Shown here piece by piece: positions 1 through 7,513 of a stretch of DNA of 64,000 nucleotides (position 1 is the first letter of the stretch; each line of letters begins with the position of its first letter). A model generated the notes under the pieces. That model did not search any database and had not been told where the DNA came from. It was given only the letters and a program-made list of their open reading frames with translations. Location: the NCBI RefSeq assembly GCF_003987185.1, contig NZ_PIPS01000004.1, forward strand, positions 237,594 to 301,593, in the 5' to 3' direction. Position numbers and translations under genes: made by a program. This DNA is from Idiomarina aquatica. Its GTDB lineage: Bacteria; Pseudomonadota; Gammaproteobacteria; Enterobacterales; Alteromonadaceae.

Positions 1-329
1 TTTCGTTAAAGCCGTGGATTAGAGTGCAAGAAGATCCCAAAGAAGACCCTCTGGATTCTAAGGGCGATGACAACCCCAACATTGAAGATTACGTCGGTAA
101 CTACGAGTTTGCCAGTGCCTATAATGACGGTGACTTTGAGTACATTTTACGACTGCGGCACGCTATTGACACCGGCCGTGGCTCTGCTGAGCTTAGCTGG
201 ACCTTCCCGTTATGGGGTAAGTTTACCGGCTACACCAGTGTCTTCACTGGCTACGGCGAGAGCTTAATTGACTACAACCACAAGCAAACTCGTTTCGGAC
301 TCGGCATTGCGCTGAATAATGTGCTGTAA
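1..329 (+). CDS. pldA: Phospholipase A, outer membrane (PldA), 3' end only
   Basis: C-terminal part of an outer-membrane phospholipase A1, a calcium-dependent beta-barrel enzyme that hydrolyses phospholipids misplaced in the outer leaflet. The reading frame is open from the window edge (first full codon at base 3), so the gene starts outside. Visible signs are the DDNPNIEDY segment typical of late PldA strands, alternating aromatic strands (SAELSWTFPLWGKFTGYTSV) and a short terminal strand ending in ALNNVL. The catalytic His/Ser/Asn region lies upstream and cannot be checked. In E. coli pldA neighbours recQ; here recQ, yigI and rarD are about 48 kb away. It ends one base before the convergent DUF1415 gene. 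Confidence 0.85.
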   Translation, partial: SLKPWIRVQEDPKEDPLDSKGDDNPNIEDYVGNYEFASAYNDGDFEYILRLRHAIDTGRGSAELSWTFPLWGKFTGYTSVFTGYGESLIDYNHKQTRFGLGIALNNVL

Positions 330-330
330 T

Positions 331-882
331 TCAACCTCCTGAATTACGAATGTCTGCCAGTATGCGCTCAAAAAAGTCCGCGCCTTTACGCCGTGCAAAC
401 TCGATGTTCCGCAGCGGAATTTGTTCAGGGTCGGGGGTTTGTTTAAGCACTTCCTCCATTGAGGCTTCACGGAGTAAATGCAGCGTAGGATAGGGCGCAC
501 GGTTGGTGTAATTAGCCGGATCGTCCTGTTGCTCACCCTCAAAACAATAATCGGGATGGAAGTGTGCTAATTGGTACACGCCATCATAACCGCTCATTGA
601 CATGAGTTGTTCGGCAACGGTGATTACGTCGAGAAAGTCAGCAAACGACGATAGCCCGGGTATGATCAGTAGGGTTGTTTCAACGGCCGGCTGTTCATCA
701 AGAATACGGCACTCGCTAACCACCCGCTCCAGATGCGCCTCAACGTCGTTGCCATTGTCCACCACATAACGAATAGAACGACGCTCCAGTTCGCGTCGCG
801 CGAAAGGGCAAATGGTGTATTTTACGATCAGCCGTTGCACCCACGCTTGGGTTTGGCTGATAATCAGTTCATCGCTCGACAC
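331..882 (-). CDS. DUF1415 family protein
   Basis: Cytoplasmic protein of 183 residues matching the uncharacterised DUF1415 family. Recognisable features are the N-terminal W-x-x-x-L-I-V-K-Y-x-I-CPFAR segment, with a conserved Cys in CPF, and the HFHPDYCFEG stretch near residue 107, followed by NRAPYPTLHLLRE. The start is GTG, with GGAG five bases upstream. It is divergent from the methyltransferase gene at 898 with only 15 bases between them, so each promoter must lie inside the other gene's 5' end or the intervening bases. Function is unknown; no partner in this window suggests one. Confidence 0.85.
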   Translation of the reverse strand: MSSDELIISQTQAWVQRLIVKYTICPFARRELERRSIRYVVDNGNDVEAHLERVVSECRILDEQPAVETTLLIIPGLSSFADFLDVITVAEQLMSMSGYDGVYQLAHFHPDYCFEGEQQDDPANYTNRAPYPTLHLLREASMEEVLKQTPDPEQIPLRNIEFARRKGADFFERILADIRNSGG

Positions 883-897
883 AAAAGCTCCTAAATA

Positions 898-1356
898 ATG
901 AAAGCGCTCGAACTTAAAGTACCACCGGTGGTACTCGTCATTCTTATCGCCGGTATCATGTTGCTACTATCGCCCTTGTTCCCACAGGTCCATTTTCAGC
1001 CGTTACCCAACTGGATCATCGCCATCATAGCGGCCCTCGGGGTCATCATCCCATTGATCGGGGTAATCAGTTTCAAACGCGCTGCCACCACACCGGATCC
1101 TCGGGATCCAACAAAAACCAATAGTCTGGTCACTACCGGTATCTACCGCTATACCCGCAACCCCATGTATCTTGGGTTTGCCCTACTGTTACTGGCGTGG
1201 GGTCTGTACCTGGCCAACATGGCAACATTGTTTGGCTTGCCCGCCTATATGTTTTACATGAACCAGTTTCAGATTAAGCCAGAGGAGCGCGCCCTCGCTG
1301 AAAAGTTTGGCCGCGACTACACCCAGTATCGCCAAAAGACAAAGCGCTGGTTGTGA
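898..1356 (+). CDS. Isoprenylcysteine carboxyl methyltransferase-like membrane protein
   Basis: Small integral membrane methyltransferase of the ICMT/PEMT-like superfamily, 152 residues. Two hydrophobic helices occupy residues about 10-60. They are followed by the family signature G-I-Y-R-Y-T-R-N-P-M-Y-L-G near residue 80, another helix pair, and the C-terminal E-E-x-x-L-x-x-x-F-G-x-x-Y-x-x-Y motif that forms the S-adenosylmethionine site. Bacterial members of this size methylate unknown substrates, so substrate assignment is not possible. No clear Shine-Dalgarno precedes the ATG. It ends three bases before the convergent yjjG-like gene. Confidence 0.85.
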   Translation: MKALELKVPPVVLVILIAGIMLLLSPLFPQVHFQPLPNWIIAIIAALGVIIPLIGVISFKRAATTPDPRDPTKTNSLVTTGIYRYTRNPMYLGFALLLLAWGLYLANMATLFGLPAYMFYMNQFQIKPEERALAEKFGRDYTQYRQKTKRWL

Positions 1357-1358
1357 TA

Positions 1359-2042
1359 TCAGCGCTCGTTTAATAACGATGTCAGCTGGTCTAAGTGAGT
1401 AATGGTATGGTGTGGCCGAATATCCTCGGGTAACTGGCTGTTGTCACGGTTAAACCAACAAGTATGCCAGCCCGCATTGAGGCCGCCCAAAATGTCTGAA
1501 TGCGGGTTATCGCCAACCATTAAAATACGCTCAGGCGCTGGCTGCTCGCTCATATGGTTTTTGTGGGTATAGTGAAAGATTTCAGGATCCGGCTTAGCGA
1601 CTCCGAGCTGCTCGGAAACCACCAGGAAATCAAAATACTTAGCGGTCTTCGTCTTTTCTAACCGCTCCTGCTGAAGCTCAACAAAACCATTTGTGATTAT
1701 CCCCATTTTCGCTTTGCCGTGCAGTGACTCAAGCAGCCGCTCAGTGCCTTCAATGGTTTCACAAATAGTCGCCATACAGCTCATAAACTCTGTGTTAATG
1801 GCTTCTGACGGTTTGCCAAGCTTTTGTTCCCACGGCACAAAGCGCCGTTGCTTGATGTCTTTTGCGGTTAATTCTCCGCGTTGAAATCCTTGCCAAAGAG
1901 GCTGGTTTACCTGCTTAAATTCGGTAAAGGTCGCATCGTCAAACGGCAGTTCATAGCGGCCGAATAACGCTTCAAGCCCCTGCCGTGCATCGAACGTAAA
2001 GAGGGTTTCATCAGCATCAAAAACAACCCAATCGTAAGGCAT
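1359..2042 (-). CDS. yjjG: Pyrimidine 5'-nucleotidase YjjG (HAD family)
   Basis: HAD-superfamily nucleotidase close to E. coli YjjG, which dephosphorylates dUMP, dTMP and non-canonical pyrimidine nucleotides and so helps keep them out of DNA. Motif I is FDADETLFTFD (nucleophile Asp9, acid/base Asp11), motif II is GIITNGF, and the C-terminal acidic motif is MVGDNPHSDILGG. A GTG codon lies two codons upstream, but the ATG at 2042 has GAGGAG at five bases and is preferred; this gives 227 residues. It is the last gene of the leftward run fpr-UDG-DUF2937-cytosine deaminase-yjjG. Linkage to a cytosine deaminase fits pyrimidine housekeeping. Confidence 0.9.
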   Translation of the reverse strand: MPYDWVVFDADETLFTFDARQGLEALFGRYELPFDDATFTEFKQVNQPLWQGFQRGELTAKDIKQRRFVPWEQKLGKPSEAINTEFMSCMATICETIEGTERLLESLHGKAKMGIITNGFVELQQERLEKTKTAKYFDFLVVSEQLGVAKPDPEIFHYTHKNHMSEQPAPERILMVGDNPHSDILGGLNAGWHTCWFNRDNSQLPEDIRPHHTITHLDQLTSLLNER

Positions 2043-2056
2043 TACCACTCCTCAGA

Positions 2057-2497
2057 TTATTCGCAGCCGATATCCTCATGCCAAAGCTGAGGCGACTGCT
2101 GTATAAATTTTTCCATCAACGCAATACAGGGTTCTGCCTGCAACACGTTAACTTCAACGCCACGGGATTTTAACAGTTCCTCTTCACCCATAAAGGTTTT
2201 GTTTTCACCGATGACAACCTTAGGTATGCCATACAACAAAATCGCCCCTGTGCACATAGCGCAGGGCGAAAGCGTCGTATACAGCACGCTGTTTTTATAA
2301 ACAGCGGCTGGCTGACGCCCGGCATTTTCCAGCGCATCCATCTCGCCGTGTAATGTTGCACTGCCTTTCTGCACTCGCTGGTTATGACCACGACCAATGA
2401 TTTCACCGTCATGCACAATCACCGAACCAATCGGTATTCCGCCGGTTTCCATGCCCTTTTTGGCCTCTGCCAGCGCAGCTTCCATAAACTTATCCAT
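2057..2497 (-). CDS. Cytosine deaminase, yeast Fcy1-like type
   Basis: Zinc-dependent deaminase of 146 residues. Zinc and proton-shuttle residues are His50-Gly-Glu52 and Cys79-x2-Cys82 (SPCAMC). Beyond the generic cytidine/nucleoside deaminase fold, segments such as LYTTLSPCAMCTGAI, YGIPKVVIGEN and the C-terminal FIQQSP-LW-EDIG closely follow fungal cytosine deaminase Fcy1. Bacterial cytosine deaminases are more often of the unrelated amidohydrolase CodA type. The expected reaction is cytosine to uracil plus ammonia, cytosolic. The ATG has AGGAG at six bases and overlaps the end of the DUF2937 gene by 8 bases, implying translational coupling. A role on isocytosine or another base cannot be excluded. 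Confidence 0.82.
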   Translation of the reverse strand: MDKFMEAALAEAKKGMETGGIPIGSVIVHDGEIIGRGHNQRVQKGSATLHGEMDALENAGRQPAAVYKNSVLYTTLSPCAMCTGAILLYGIPKVVIGENKTFMGEEELLKSRGVEVNVLQAEPCIALMEKFIQQSPQLWHEDIGCE

Positions 2498-3008
2498 GCT
2501 GTTCTCCTCGTGGTTTGCGGTTAACTGGCCACAATAGCAACCTCAGTAACAGTTCGCCGACACAAGCCAGTAGAAAACCAATGATTAATGCCGTAATTAT
2601 GGCATCCGGTGTTAAGCGAATCGCGTAATCATAGCTTTGCCTGACTTCCTGCCGAATCGATCCAACCGGACTTAAAAAGGTCTGTTGATAGGCCGCCAAA
2701 CTGCCACTTTGAAAGTTCTGATGAGCAATTTGCAGTTGCTGATAACGCTGATAAATATTGTCGATGCTGTCACCACCGTCTTTAAATACGTGGTCGTCCG
2801 ATGCCTTGTAATACACAATCAGCTTTTCCAGGTCACCGTCAAAGTATTTATCCGCTTCCTGCTGAAACTGTGCCAGATTCTGTTGTATCTCAAGATAATG
2901 AGATTGCAACGCTTTGCCATACTGATCGACAAAATGAGGGACCTGCACACCGGCCAGGACGCCTAACACGAACAGTATTAAGCGGCCATAAGAATAGATA
3001 ATTCGCAT
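2490..3008 (-). CDS. DUF2937 family membrane protein
   Basis: Protein of 172 residues with one N-terminal hydrophobic segment (residues about 8-27), a central soluble part rich in Gln and predicted helical, and a second membrane helix near residues 137-157. This layout and the motifs QVPHFVDQY and PVGSIRQEV match the DUF2937 family, whose function is unknown. The start codon has GAGG overlapping the stop of the upstream uracil-DNA glycosylase gene, and the 3' end overlaps the cytosine deaminase start, so it is embedded in an operon. The central loop probably faces the periplasm, by inference from the two-helix topology. Confidence 0.8.
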   Translation of the reverse strand: MRIIYSYGRLILFVLGVLAGVQVPHFVDQYGKALQSHYLEIQQNLAQFQQEADKYFDGDLEKLIVYYKASDDHVFKDGGDSIDNIYQRYQQLQIAHQNFQSGSLAAYQQTFLSPVGSIRQEVRQSYDYAIRLTPDAIITALIIGFLLACVGELLLRLLLWPVNRKPRGEQHG

Positions 3009-3014
3009 GATGGG

Positions 3015-3635
3015 TTACCTCAGCTGTGCAATACGCCGTTTTAGTTCAGGCACAACTTCAGCCTCGAACCAGGGATTCTTTCGCAACCACAGATTATTAC
3101 GCGGGCTGGGGTGTGGCAATGGCAATACGCCCTGCTGTAAGGTGTTTTGCCAGTTTTTTACACGCTCAGTCAGTGTTTGTCGGCCCTGCGCTGCTAGATG
3201 CCATTGTTGCGCATATTGGCCAATGGCCAGTATCAATTGAATATTAGGAAGCTCTGTCAGAATAGTGGCCCGCCAAGTGTCGGCGCATTCTTTTCGCGGT
3301 GGTAGGTCACCCGACTTACCGGTACCCGGATAACAAAACCCCATGGGGACGATGGCCAACTGGCGGGGATCATAAAAACTGTCCTTATCGATACCCATCC
3401 AGTCCCTCAACCGATCCCCGCTCGGGTCGTCAAAAGGTTTTCCGGACGCGTGTACTCGGCGTCCGGGCGCTTGCCCTGCAACCAAAATGCGCGCGTCTGG
3501 ATGAAACTGCACAACCGGCCGCGCACCCAATGGCAAATGCTTTTCGCAGAGCTGGCAAGCACGTATGTCCGTTAACAGTTGGTGCCAGCTGATGGTGCTC
3601 TCCGTACGATTACTTTTCGATAAAAGCCTGTTCAA
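3015..3635 (-). CDS. Uracil-DNA glycosylase family protein, family-4-like
   Basis: Member of the uracil-DNA glycosylase superfamily, which removes uracil from DNA in base excision repair. It has the motif-1 sequence AGQAPGRRVHASGKPFDDPS and the motif-2 sequence PHPSPRN. Four cysteines at 27, 30, 101 and 117 give the spacing C-x2-C ... C-x15-C that ligates a 4Fe-4S cluster in family-4 enzymes, so a cluster is likely. The start is uncertain. TTG at 3635 overlaps fpr by 26 bases without a clear ribosome site. The only good Shine-Dalgarno (GGAGAG) instead precedes an ATC codon at 3593, just before the conserved domain. It sits between fpr and DUF2937 in one run, and the linkage to yjjG and cytosine deaminase is thematically consistent. 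Confidence 0.85.
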   Translation of the reverse strand: MNRLLSKSNRTESTISWHQLLTDIRACQLCEKHLPLGARPVVQFHPDARILVAGQAPGRRVHASGKPFDDPSGDRLRDWMGIDKDSFYDPRQLAIVPMGFCYPGTGKSGDLPPRKECADTWRATILTELPNIQLILAIGQYAQQWHLAAQGRQTLTERVKNWQNTLQQGVLPLPHPSPRNNLWLRKNPWFEAEVVPELKRRIAQLR

Positions 3636-4392
3636 TCACGTAGTCACCCTGCTTCCGGGAAGTCGCTTTGGTGAATCCACGCCGATCTAATATGGCCATG
3701 ATATCTTCAAGCATAGCGTTGTTTCCGCAAAGCATAAAGCGATCAGACTCCGGGTTGATGGCTGGCAGACCGAGCTGTTGCGTCAGGGTATCGGTTTCCA
3801 GTAGTTGTGTAATACGTTGTTGATGCGCCTCATCGCGGAACGGCTCGCGTGTTACGGTAGGGTAGTAAAGCAGTTTCTCTTTAACCCAGTCACCAAAAAA
3901 TTCGTTGTTCGGTAACTCCTCACATATTTCTTTTTGGTAGGCCAGTTCCGACACGTAACGGACACCATGAACCAGCACGATCTTATCAAATCGCTCATAC
4001 ATGTCCGGATCTTTTATCACGCTCATAAAAGGCGCCAGCCCCGTGCCGGTAGCCAGTAAATAGAGGTTTTTTCCAGGCAACAAATGACCGGGCACCAGCG
4101 TCCCTGTCGGCCGGGTCGACAGCACCACCTCATCACCCACCTGAATGTGTTGCAGGCGTGACGTTAACGCACCATCCGGCACTTTAATGCTAAAAAATTC
4201 CAGTTCATCCTCGTAATTGGCGCTGGCAATACTATAGGCACGCAATAACGGTTTGTCCTCAAGTTGCAGCCCCATCATCACGAATTGCCCATTCTCGAAG
4301 GTAAACGTCGGTTTTCGGGTAGTTTTAAAACTGAACAAGGTGTCATTCCAGTGACGTACTTGAGTGACGGTTTCGGAAATAATACTTCTCAT
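3610..4392 (-). CDS. fpr: Ferredoxin/flavodoxin-NADP+ reductase
   Basis: Flavoprotein of 260 residues that transfers electrons between NADPH and ferredoxin or flavodoxin in the cytosol. It has an FAD-binding RAYSIAS motif at 51-57, an NADP-binding GTGLAPF motif at 116-122, a VHGVRYVSELAY segment, and an LCGNNAML motif before the C-terminus. The length is usual for bacterial Fpr. The ATG has AAGG four bases upstream. It heads the leftward run that includes an iron-sulfur-type uracil-DNA glycosylase. It is divergent from the PepSY/DUF2271 gene across an A+T-rich gap holding a Fur-like box, which could also affect fpr. Confidence 0.93.
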   Translation of the reverse strand: MRSIISETVTQVRHWNDTLFSFKTTRKPTFTFENGQFVMMGLQLEDKPLLRAYSIASANYEDELEFFSIKVPDGALTSRLQHIQVGDEVVLSTRPTGTLVPGHLLPGKNLYLLATGTGLAPFMSVIKDPDMYERFDKIVLVHGVRYVSELAYQKEICEELPNNEFFGDWVKEKLLYYPTVTREPFRDEAHQQRITQLLETDTLTQQLGLPAINPESDRFMLCGNNAMLEDIMAILDRRGFTKATSRKQGDYVIEQAFIEK

Positions 4393-4445
4393 AGCACCTT
4401 CTCTTAACGGTTACTTAAAAATCCATCCACAAACTCTAAATTGTA

Positions 4446-4464
4446 AATGCGAATTGTTTTCATA
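4446..4464. promoter_or_regulatory. Candidate Fur box between fpr and the PepSY gene
   Basis: The 19 bases AATGCGAATTGTTTTCATA agree at 13 of the 16 defined positions with the palindromic Fur consensus AATGANAATNATTNTCATT. The site lies 38 bases upstream of the PepSY/DUF2271 start, a position suited to repressing that promoter. Genes of this PepSY-DUF4198 type are often iron-regulated, which supports the reading. Direct Fur binding is not shown. Confidence 0.5.
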
Positions 4465-4501
4465 TAGAGTAACACTAAGTTGTTTTGTTCCCAAATTAAA
4501 C

Positions 4502-5557
4502 ATGCGCGCGAAGACAATAAAAGACTGGCACTGGATAAGCTCGGCGGTCTGCCTCATCGGCATCCTGCTGTTTTCAATTACTGGTATTACGCTCAACCAC
4601 GCGGGCTGGATCGAATCCAGCCCAACGGTGGAAAGCTTTGACAGCGTGCTGCCGCCGGCTGAGTTAGCACAGCTTTCCAACGCATCAGGCGATGATAACC
4701 TACCGCCGGCATTTCATCGTTGGTTTGAATCAATCACGGGCGCCGCCATCAGTAACAATGCACAAATCGAGTGGAACGATTACGAACTCTACGTTGGCAT
4801 GCCGAAGCCAGGTGGTGATGCTTGGTTTAGCGTTGATCTCGACAACGGGGCTGTCTACGGCGAACGTACCGACCGCGGCTGGATTGCTTATTTTAATGAT
4901 CTCCACAAAGCCCGTAACACCGGCGCTATCTGGAGCCTGTTTATCGATCTCTTTGCACTTGCGAGCATTATTTTTACGGTTACGGGGTTATTACTATTGA
5001 GTAAATACAGCAAGGGCCGAAAATCCACCTGGCCACTGGTCCTGGCCGGCTTCTTGATTCCGTTATTTGCCATCATCGGTTCGGCTCACGCCAAAGCAGT
5101 TAAGCAAGCGGAGCTGACCGTTGAAATACCGCGACTAGAGGTTGCCGAATATCACCCTCCCTACCTCGCCGTTTGGCTGGCCGATAAGCGACACCAGCGG
5201 GTCGTTGATGTTGCGGTTTGGTACGATCTCAAACTGGCTGACCAAGAAGGCGAGAAATGGCTGAAAGATTTGCGCCAATGGTGGCGCCGCAGTGGCCGTA
5301 TGGCTGATATGCCGATTGACGGTGTTTCCGGAGCTACTCGTCGCCCCGGCATCCAGCGCATTGATCTGTCAGCGCTTACACGCTCATTTAAACAACTCGG
5401 CGACGGTACTTACTACCTCTACATCGAAGCCGCCAGGGAAGTTGGCGGGAGAGAACTGATTCGCATCCCGCTCCAGCTTCCGCTTACCGAACCCCTTAAG
5501 TTTTCTGATTCCGGCGAGCATGAGCTTGGCCGTATTACCCTGACTTTGGAGCCTTGA
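4502..5557 (+). CDS. PepSY-associated membrane protein with C-terminal DUF2271 domain
   Basis: Protein of 351 residues with an N-terminal membrane helix (WISSAVCLIGILLFSITGIT), a periplasmic PepSY-like region, then two helices around residues 145-200. After that comes a DUF2271 domain from about residue 215, recognisable from HPPYLAVWLAD, DVAVWYDLK and IDGVSGATRRPG. PepSY_TM proteins often accompany siderophore and iron uptake genes; the exact role is unknown. The reading frame is open further upstream into fpr, but the ATG at 4502 precedes the first helix and avoids a long overlap. It is followed after two bases by the DUF4198 gene. A Fur-like box lies upstream. Confidence 0.85.
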   Translation: MRAKTIKDWHWISSAVCLIGILLFSITGITLNHAGWIESSPTVESFDSVLPPAELAQLSNASGDDNLPPAFHRWFESITGAAISNNAQIEWNDYELYVGMPKPGGDAWFSVDLDNGAVYGERTDRGWIAYFNDLHKARNTGAIWSLFIDLFALASIIFTVTGLLLLSKYSKGRKSTWPLVLAGFLIPLFAIIGSAHAKAVKQAELTVEIPRLEVAEYHPPYLAVWLADKRHQRVVDVAVWYDLKLADQEGEKWLKDLRQWWRRSGRMADMPIDGVSGATRRPGIQRIDLSALTRSFKQLGDGTYYLYIEAAREVGGRELIRIPLQLPLTEPLKFSDSGEHELGRITLTLEP

Positions 5558-5559
5558 AC

Positions 5560-6390
5560 ATGAAACTATCATCTGTGCTAACCACCAGCCTGGCGGTATT
5601 GACTTTATTCGCCAGCACCAGCAGCACGGCTCATCGTGTTTGGATTAAACCCAGCGCCACCGTGGTATCCGGTGACTCAGAATGGGTCACCTTTGATGCC
5701 GCCATTGCCAACGGCATTTTTTACCCAGATCATTACCCGCTTGGCCTCGACCGCGTAAACGCTATGGGTCCTGATGGTAATGAACTGAGTTTACAGAACG
5801 ACCATAAAGGTAAGTACCGCTCGGTGTTCGATCTGGAACTCCAGCAGCAAGGCACCTACACCGTATACTCCGCCAGCTCGGGGCTGACCGCACGCTGGGT
5901 CGACGAGCAGGGTGAGAAAAAATTCTGGCCACCTCGTGGCGTGCAAAAAACCGACCAGGACTTCGATAAGGAAGTGCCAAAAAATGCCAGAGAGCTACAA
6001 GTCAGTGAACGCTCACGTCGTGTTGAGACTTTTGTGACGGTAGGGGCACCGACTTACGATACCCTGGGCGCGACCGGCAAAGGACTGGAGCTGGAACCGG
6101 TAACCCACCCTAACGACTTATACACCGGCGAGAACATCACCTTTAGATTCACCATTGACGGTGAAGCGGCAGCAAACGCAACGCTGGTTTTGGTCAAAGA
6201 CGGCGAACGCTATCGTGACCAAACCAACGCGCTTCAACTGACCACCGATAAAAAAGGTGAAGTTAGCTTCAGTGTGAGCGAAGCCGGCATGTATTGGCTT
6301 GAAGCCGAGTACCAGGACAATAACGGCGAAGCACCGGCAACGCAGCGCCAGGGTTCTTACGTCGCCGTACTCGAAATTTTACCGTTGTAA
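5560..6390 (+). CDS. DUF4198 domain periplasmic protein
   Basis: Secreted protein of 276 residues. A signal peptide of about 25 residues ends in STA before HRVWIKP. It is followed by a DUF4198 region with beta-rich segments, including DGNELSL, TYTVYSASSGLTARWVDEQG and a C-terminal Ig-like part around GEVSFSVSEAGMYWLEAEYQ. DUF4198 proteins are periplasmic, related to the NikM-like substrate-capturing fold, and often travel with metal or TonB-dependent uptake genes. An upstream TTG is rejected in favour of the ATG at 5560. It is the second gene of the PepSY/DUF2271 transcript, so iron control is likely by inference. The substrate is unknown. Confidence 0.85.
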   Translation: MKLSSVLTTSLAVLTLFASTSSTAHRVWIKPSATVVSGDSEWVTFDAAIANGIFYPDHYPLGLDRVNAMGPDGNELSLQNDHKGKYRSVFDLELQQQGTYTVYSASSGLTARWVDEQGEKKFWPPRGVQKTDQDFDKEVPKNARELQVSERSRRVETFVTVGAPTYDTLGATGKGLELEPVTHPNDLYTGENITFRFTIDGEAAANATLVLVKDGERYRDQTNALQLTTDKKGEVSFSVSEAGMYWLEAEYQDNNGEAPATQRQGSYVAVLEILPL

Positions 6391-6402
6391 TCGGCGCCTG
6401 GT

Positions 6403-7401
6403 TTAAGGGGTTAACCTAACGACCCCTACCGTATCAACATCCGTGCCAAACCAGATGGCGTCGCTGGCTTCATCGTAATACATATGGCGAATGGTGCCAC
6501 CGCCACTGGGGATAGGCATGGGCTCGGAGAACGTTTTGCTGTCGGTATCAAAACCCACCAACCGGTTTGGTTGCATACCCGTTTCCACAAACCACACGTC
6601 ATCACGTTTGTCGATTGCCATCCCGTAAGGTCGTGAATTGATTTCTCCGGGCGCTCGCCAGTCGTTATTTTCGCCGGTTTGTGGATCGTACGACCCAACG
6701 TAGCCCTGATTATAATCAACGTACCAAATCACACCATCACTGCTCATACCCAGGCGACGAGGACGGTTGTCTTCACGATCAAGTTCGATTTCTTTAAGCT
6801 GACCTTTGTCGATGGTTGCCAACTTGTTGGTACCGAATAATGTTGCCCAGGGTTTGTCATTCTCGACAATGAGGCCATAGGGACGGGCACTGTCGGTGGG
6901 CACATCCCACAGCATAATTTGCTCACTTTCTGTGTCGAGAAAGCCGAGCTGATTACCGTTTTGTACCGTAAAATAAATATCACCATCGCTGGTGAAGTCC
7001 ATGGTGTGACTGTCTTTGGTACCGGCTCCCGGCAACTCGAAACGTTTTACCTCACCGTTTTCCGGATTCACCAGGCCGATGTGCTCATCAAGGTTGCCGG
7101 CATACCAAGCTCCGCGATCGTCAACGATAACCGTATGTGGGTGTGCTCCCTCGGGGATTTCATAGCGTTTAAACTCACCGGACTCTGGATTCAATGTCGC
7201 TACATAATTGCCTGACTGACCGACAAACCAGACCGTCCCCTCGTGCAGCCAAGGATCCCGCGGACGGGAATCCTCCCACGGCACTTTCCATTCTTGTATC
7301 TCGGCCGTTGCCAAACCACGGTGATCGTCCGCTAGCGCTGGCACACTCATTAACAGCGCCAGACTCGCCGTCGATAATGCAGAACAGGTAAGCTGTTTCA
7401 T
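6403..7401 (-). CDS. Secreted Vgb-like beta-propeller protein
   Basis: Protein of 332 residues with a signal peptide (residues 1-24, cleavage near ALADD). About seven repeats follow, of the type G-x-x-W-F-x-x-x-x-x-x-x-x-L-x-P-x-x-G, for example residues around VWFVGQSGNYVATLNP and IWYVDYNQGYVGSYDP. This is the propeller fold of virginiamycin B lyase (Vgb). True Vgb is cytoplasmic and about 300 residues long. An exported homologue next to a transporter more likely binds or cleaves some extracellular compound, so an antibiotic-resistance call is not justified. The ATG has GAGGAG at seven bases. It is divergent from the SLC13 permease gene. Confidence 0.82.
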   Translation of the reverse strand: MKQLTCSALSTASLALLMSVPALADDHRGLATAEIQEWKVPWEDSRPRDPWLHEGTVWFVGQSGNYVATLNPESGEFKRYEIPEGAHPHTVIVDDRGAWYAGNLDEHIGLVNPENGEVKRFELPGAGTKDSHTMDFTSDGDIYFTVQNGNQLGFLDTESEQIMLWDVPTDSARPYGLIVENDKPWATLFGTNKLATIDKGQLKEIELDREDNRPRRLGMSSDGVIWYVDYNQGYVGSYDPQTGENNDWRAPGEINSRPYGMAIDKRDDVWFVETGMQPNRLVGFDTDSKTFSEPMPIPSGGGTIRHMYYDEASDAIWFGTDVDTVGVVRLTP

Positions 7402-7513
7402 TCGTTCGCTCCTCTTGTGAACGTTTCTATTAGGTATAGTTAAACTCTGGTGCTAGTACAACGTAAAACAACTGTGTAATCTGACGATTAAACATCATTA
7501 GGAACAAAACCAG

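Noticed and set aside
4364..4501. N-terminal extension of the PepSY/DUF2271 gene into fpr
   Set aside because: It would overlap the divergent fpr start and the Fur-like box and precede the first membrane helix with an unconvincing sequence; the ATG at 4502 is better.
6403..7401. Streptogramin resistance gene
   Set aside because: The protein is exported and the propeller repeat alone does not show lyase activity on antibiotics.
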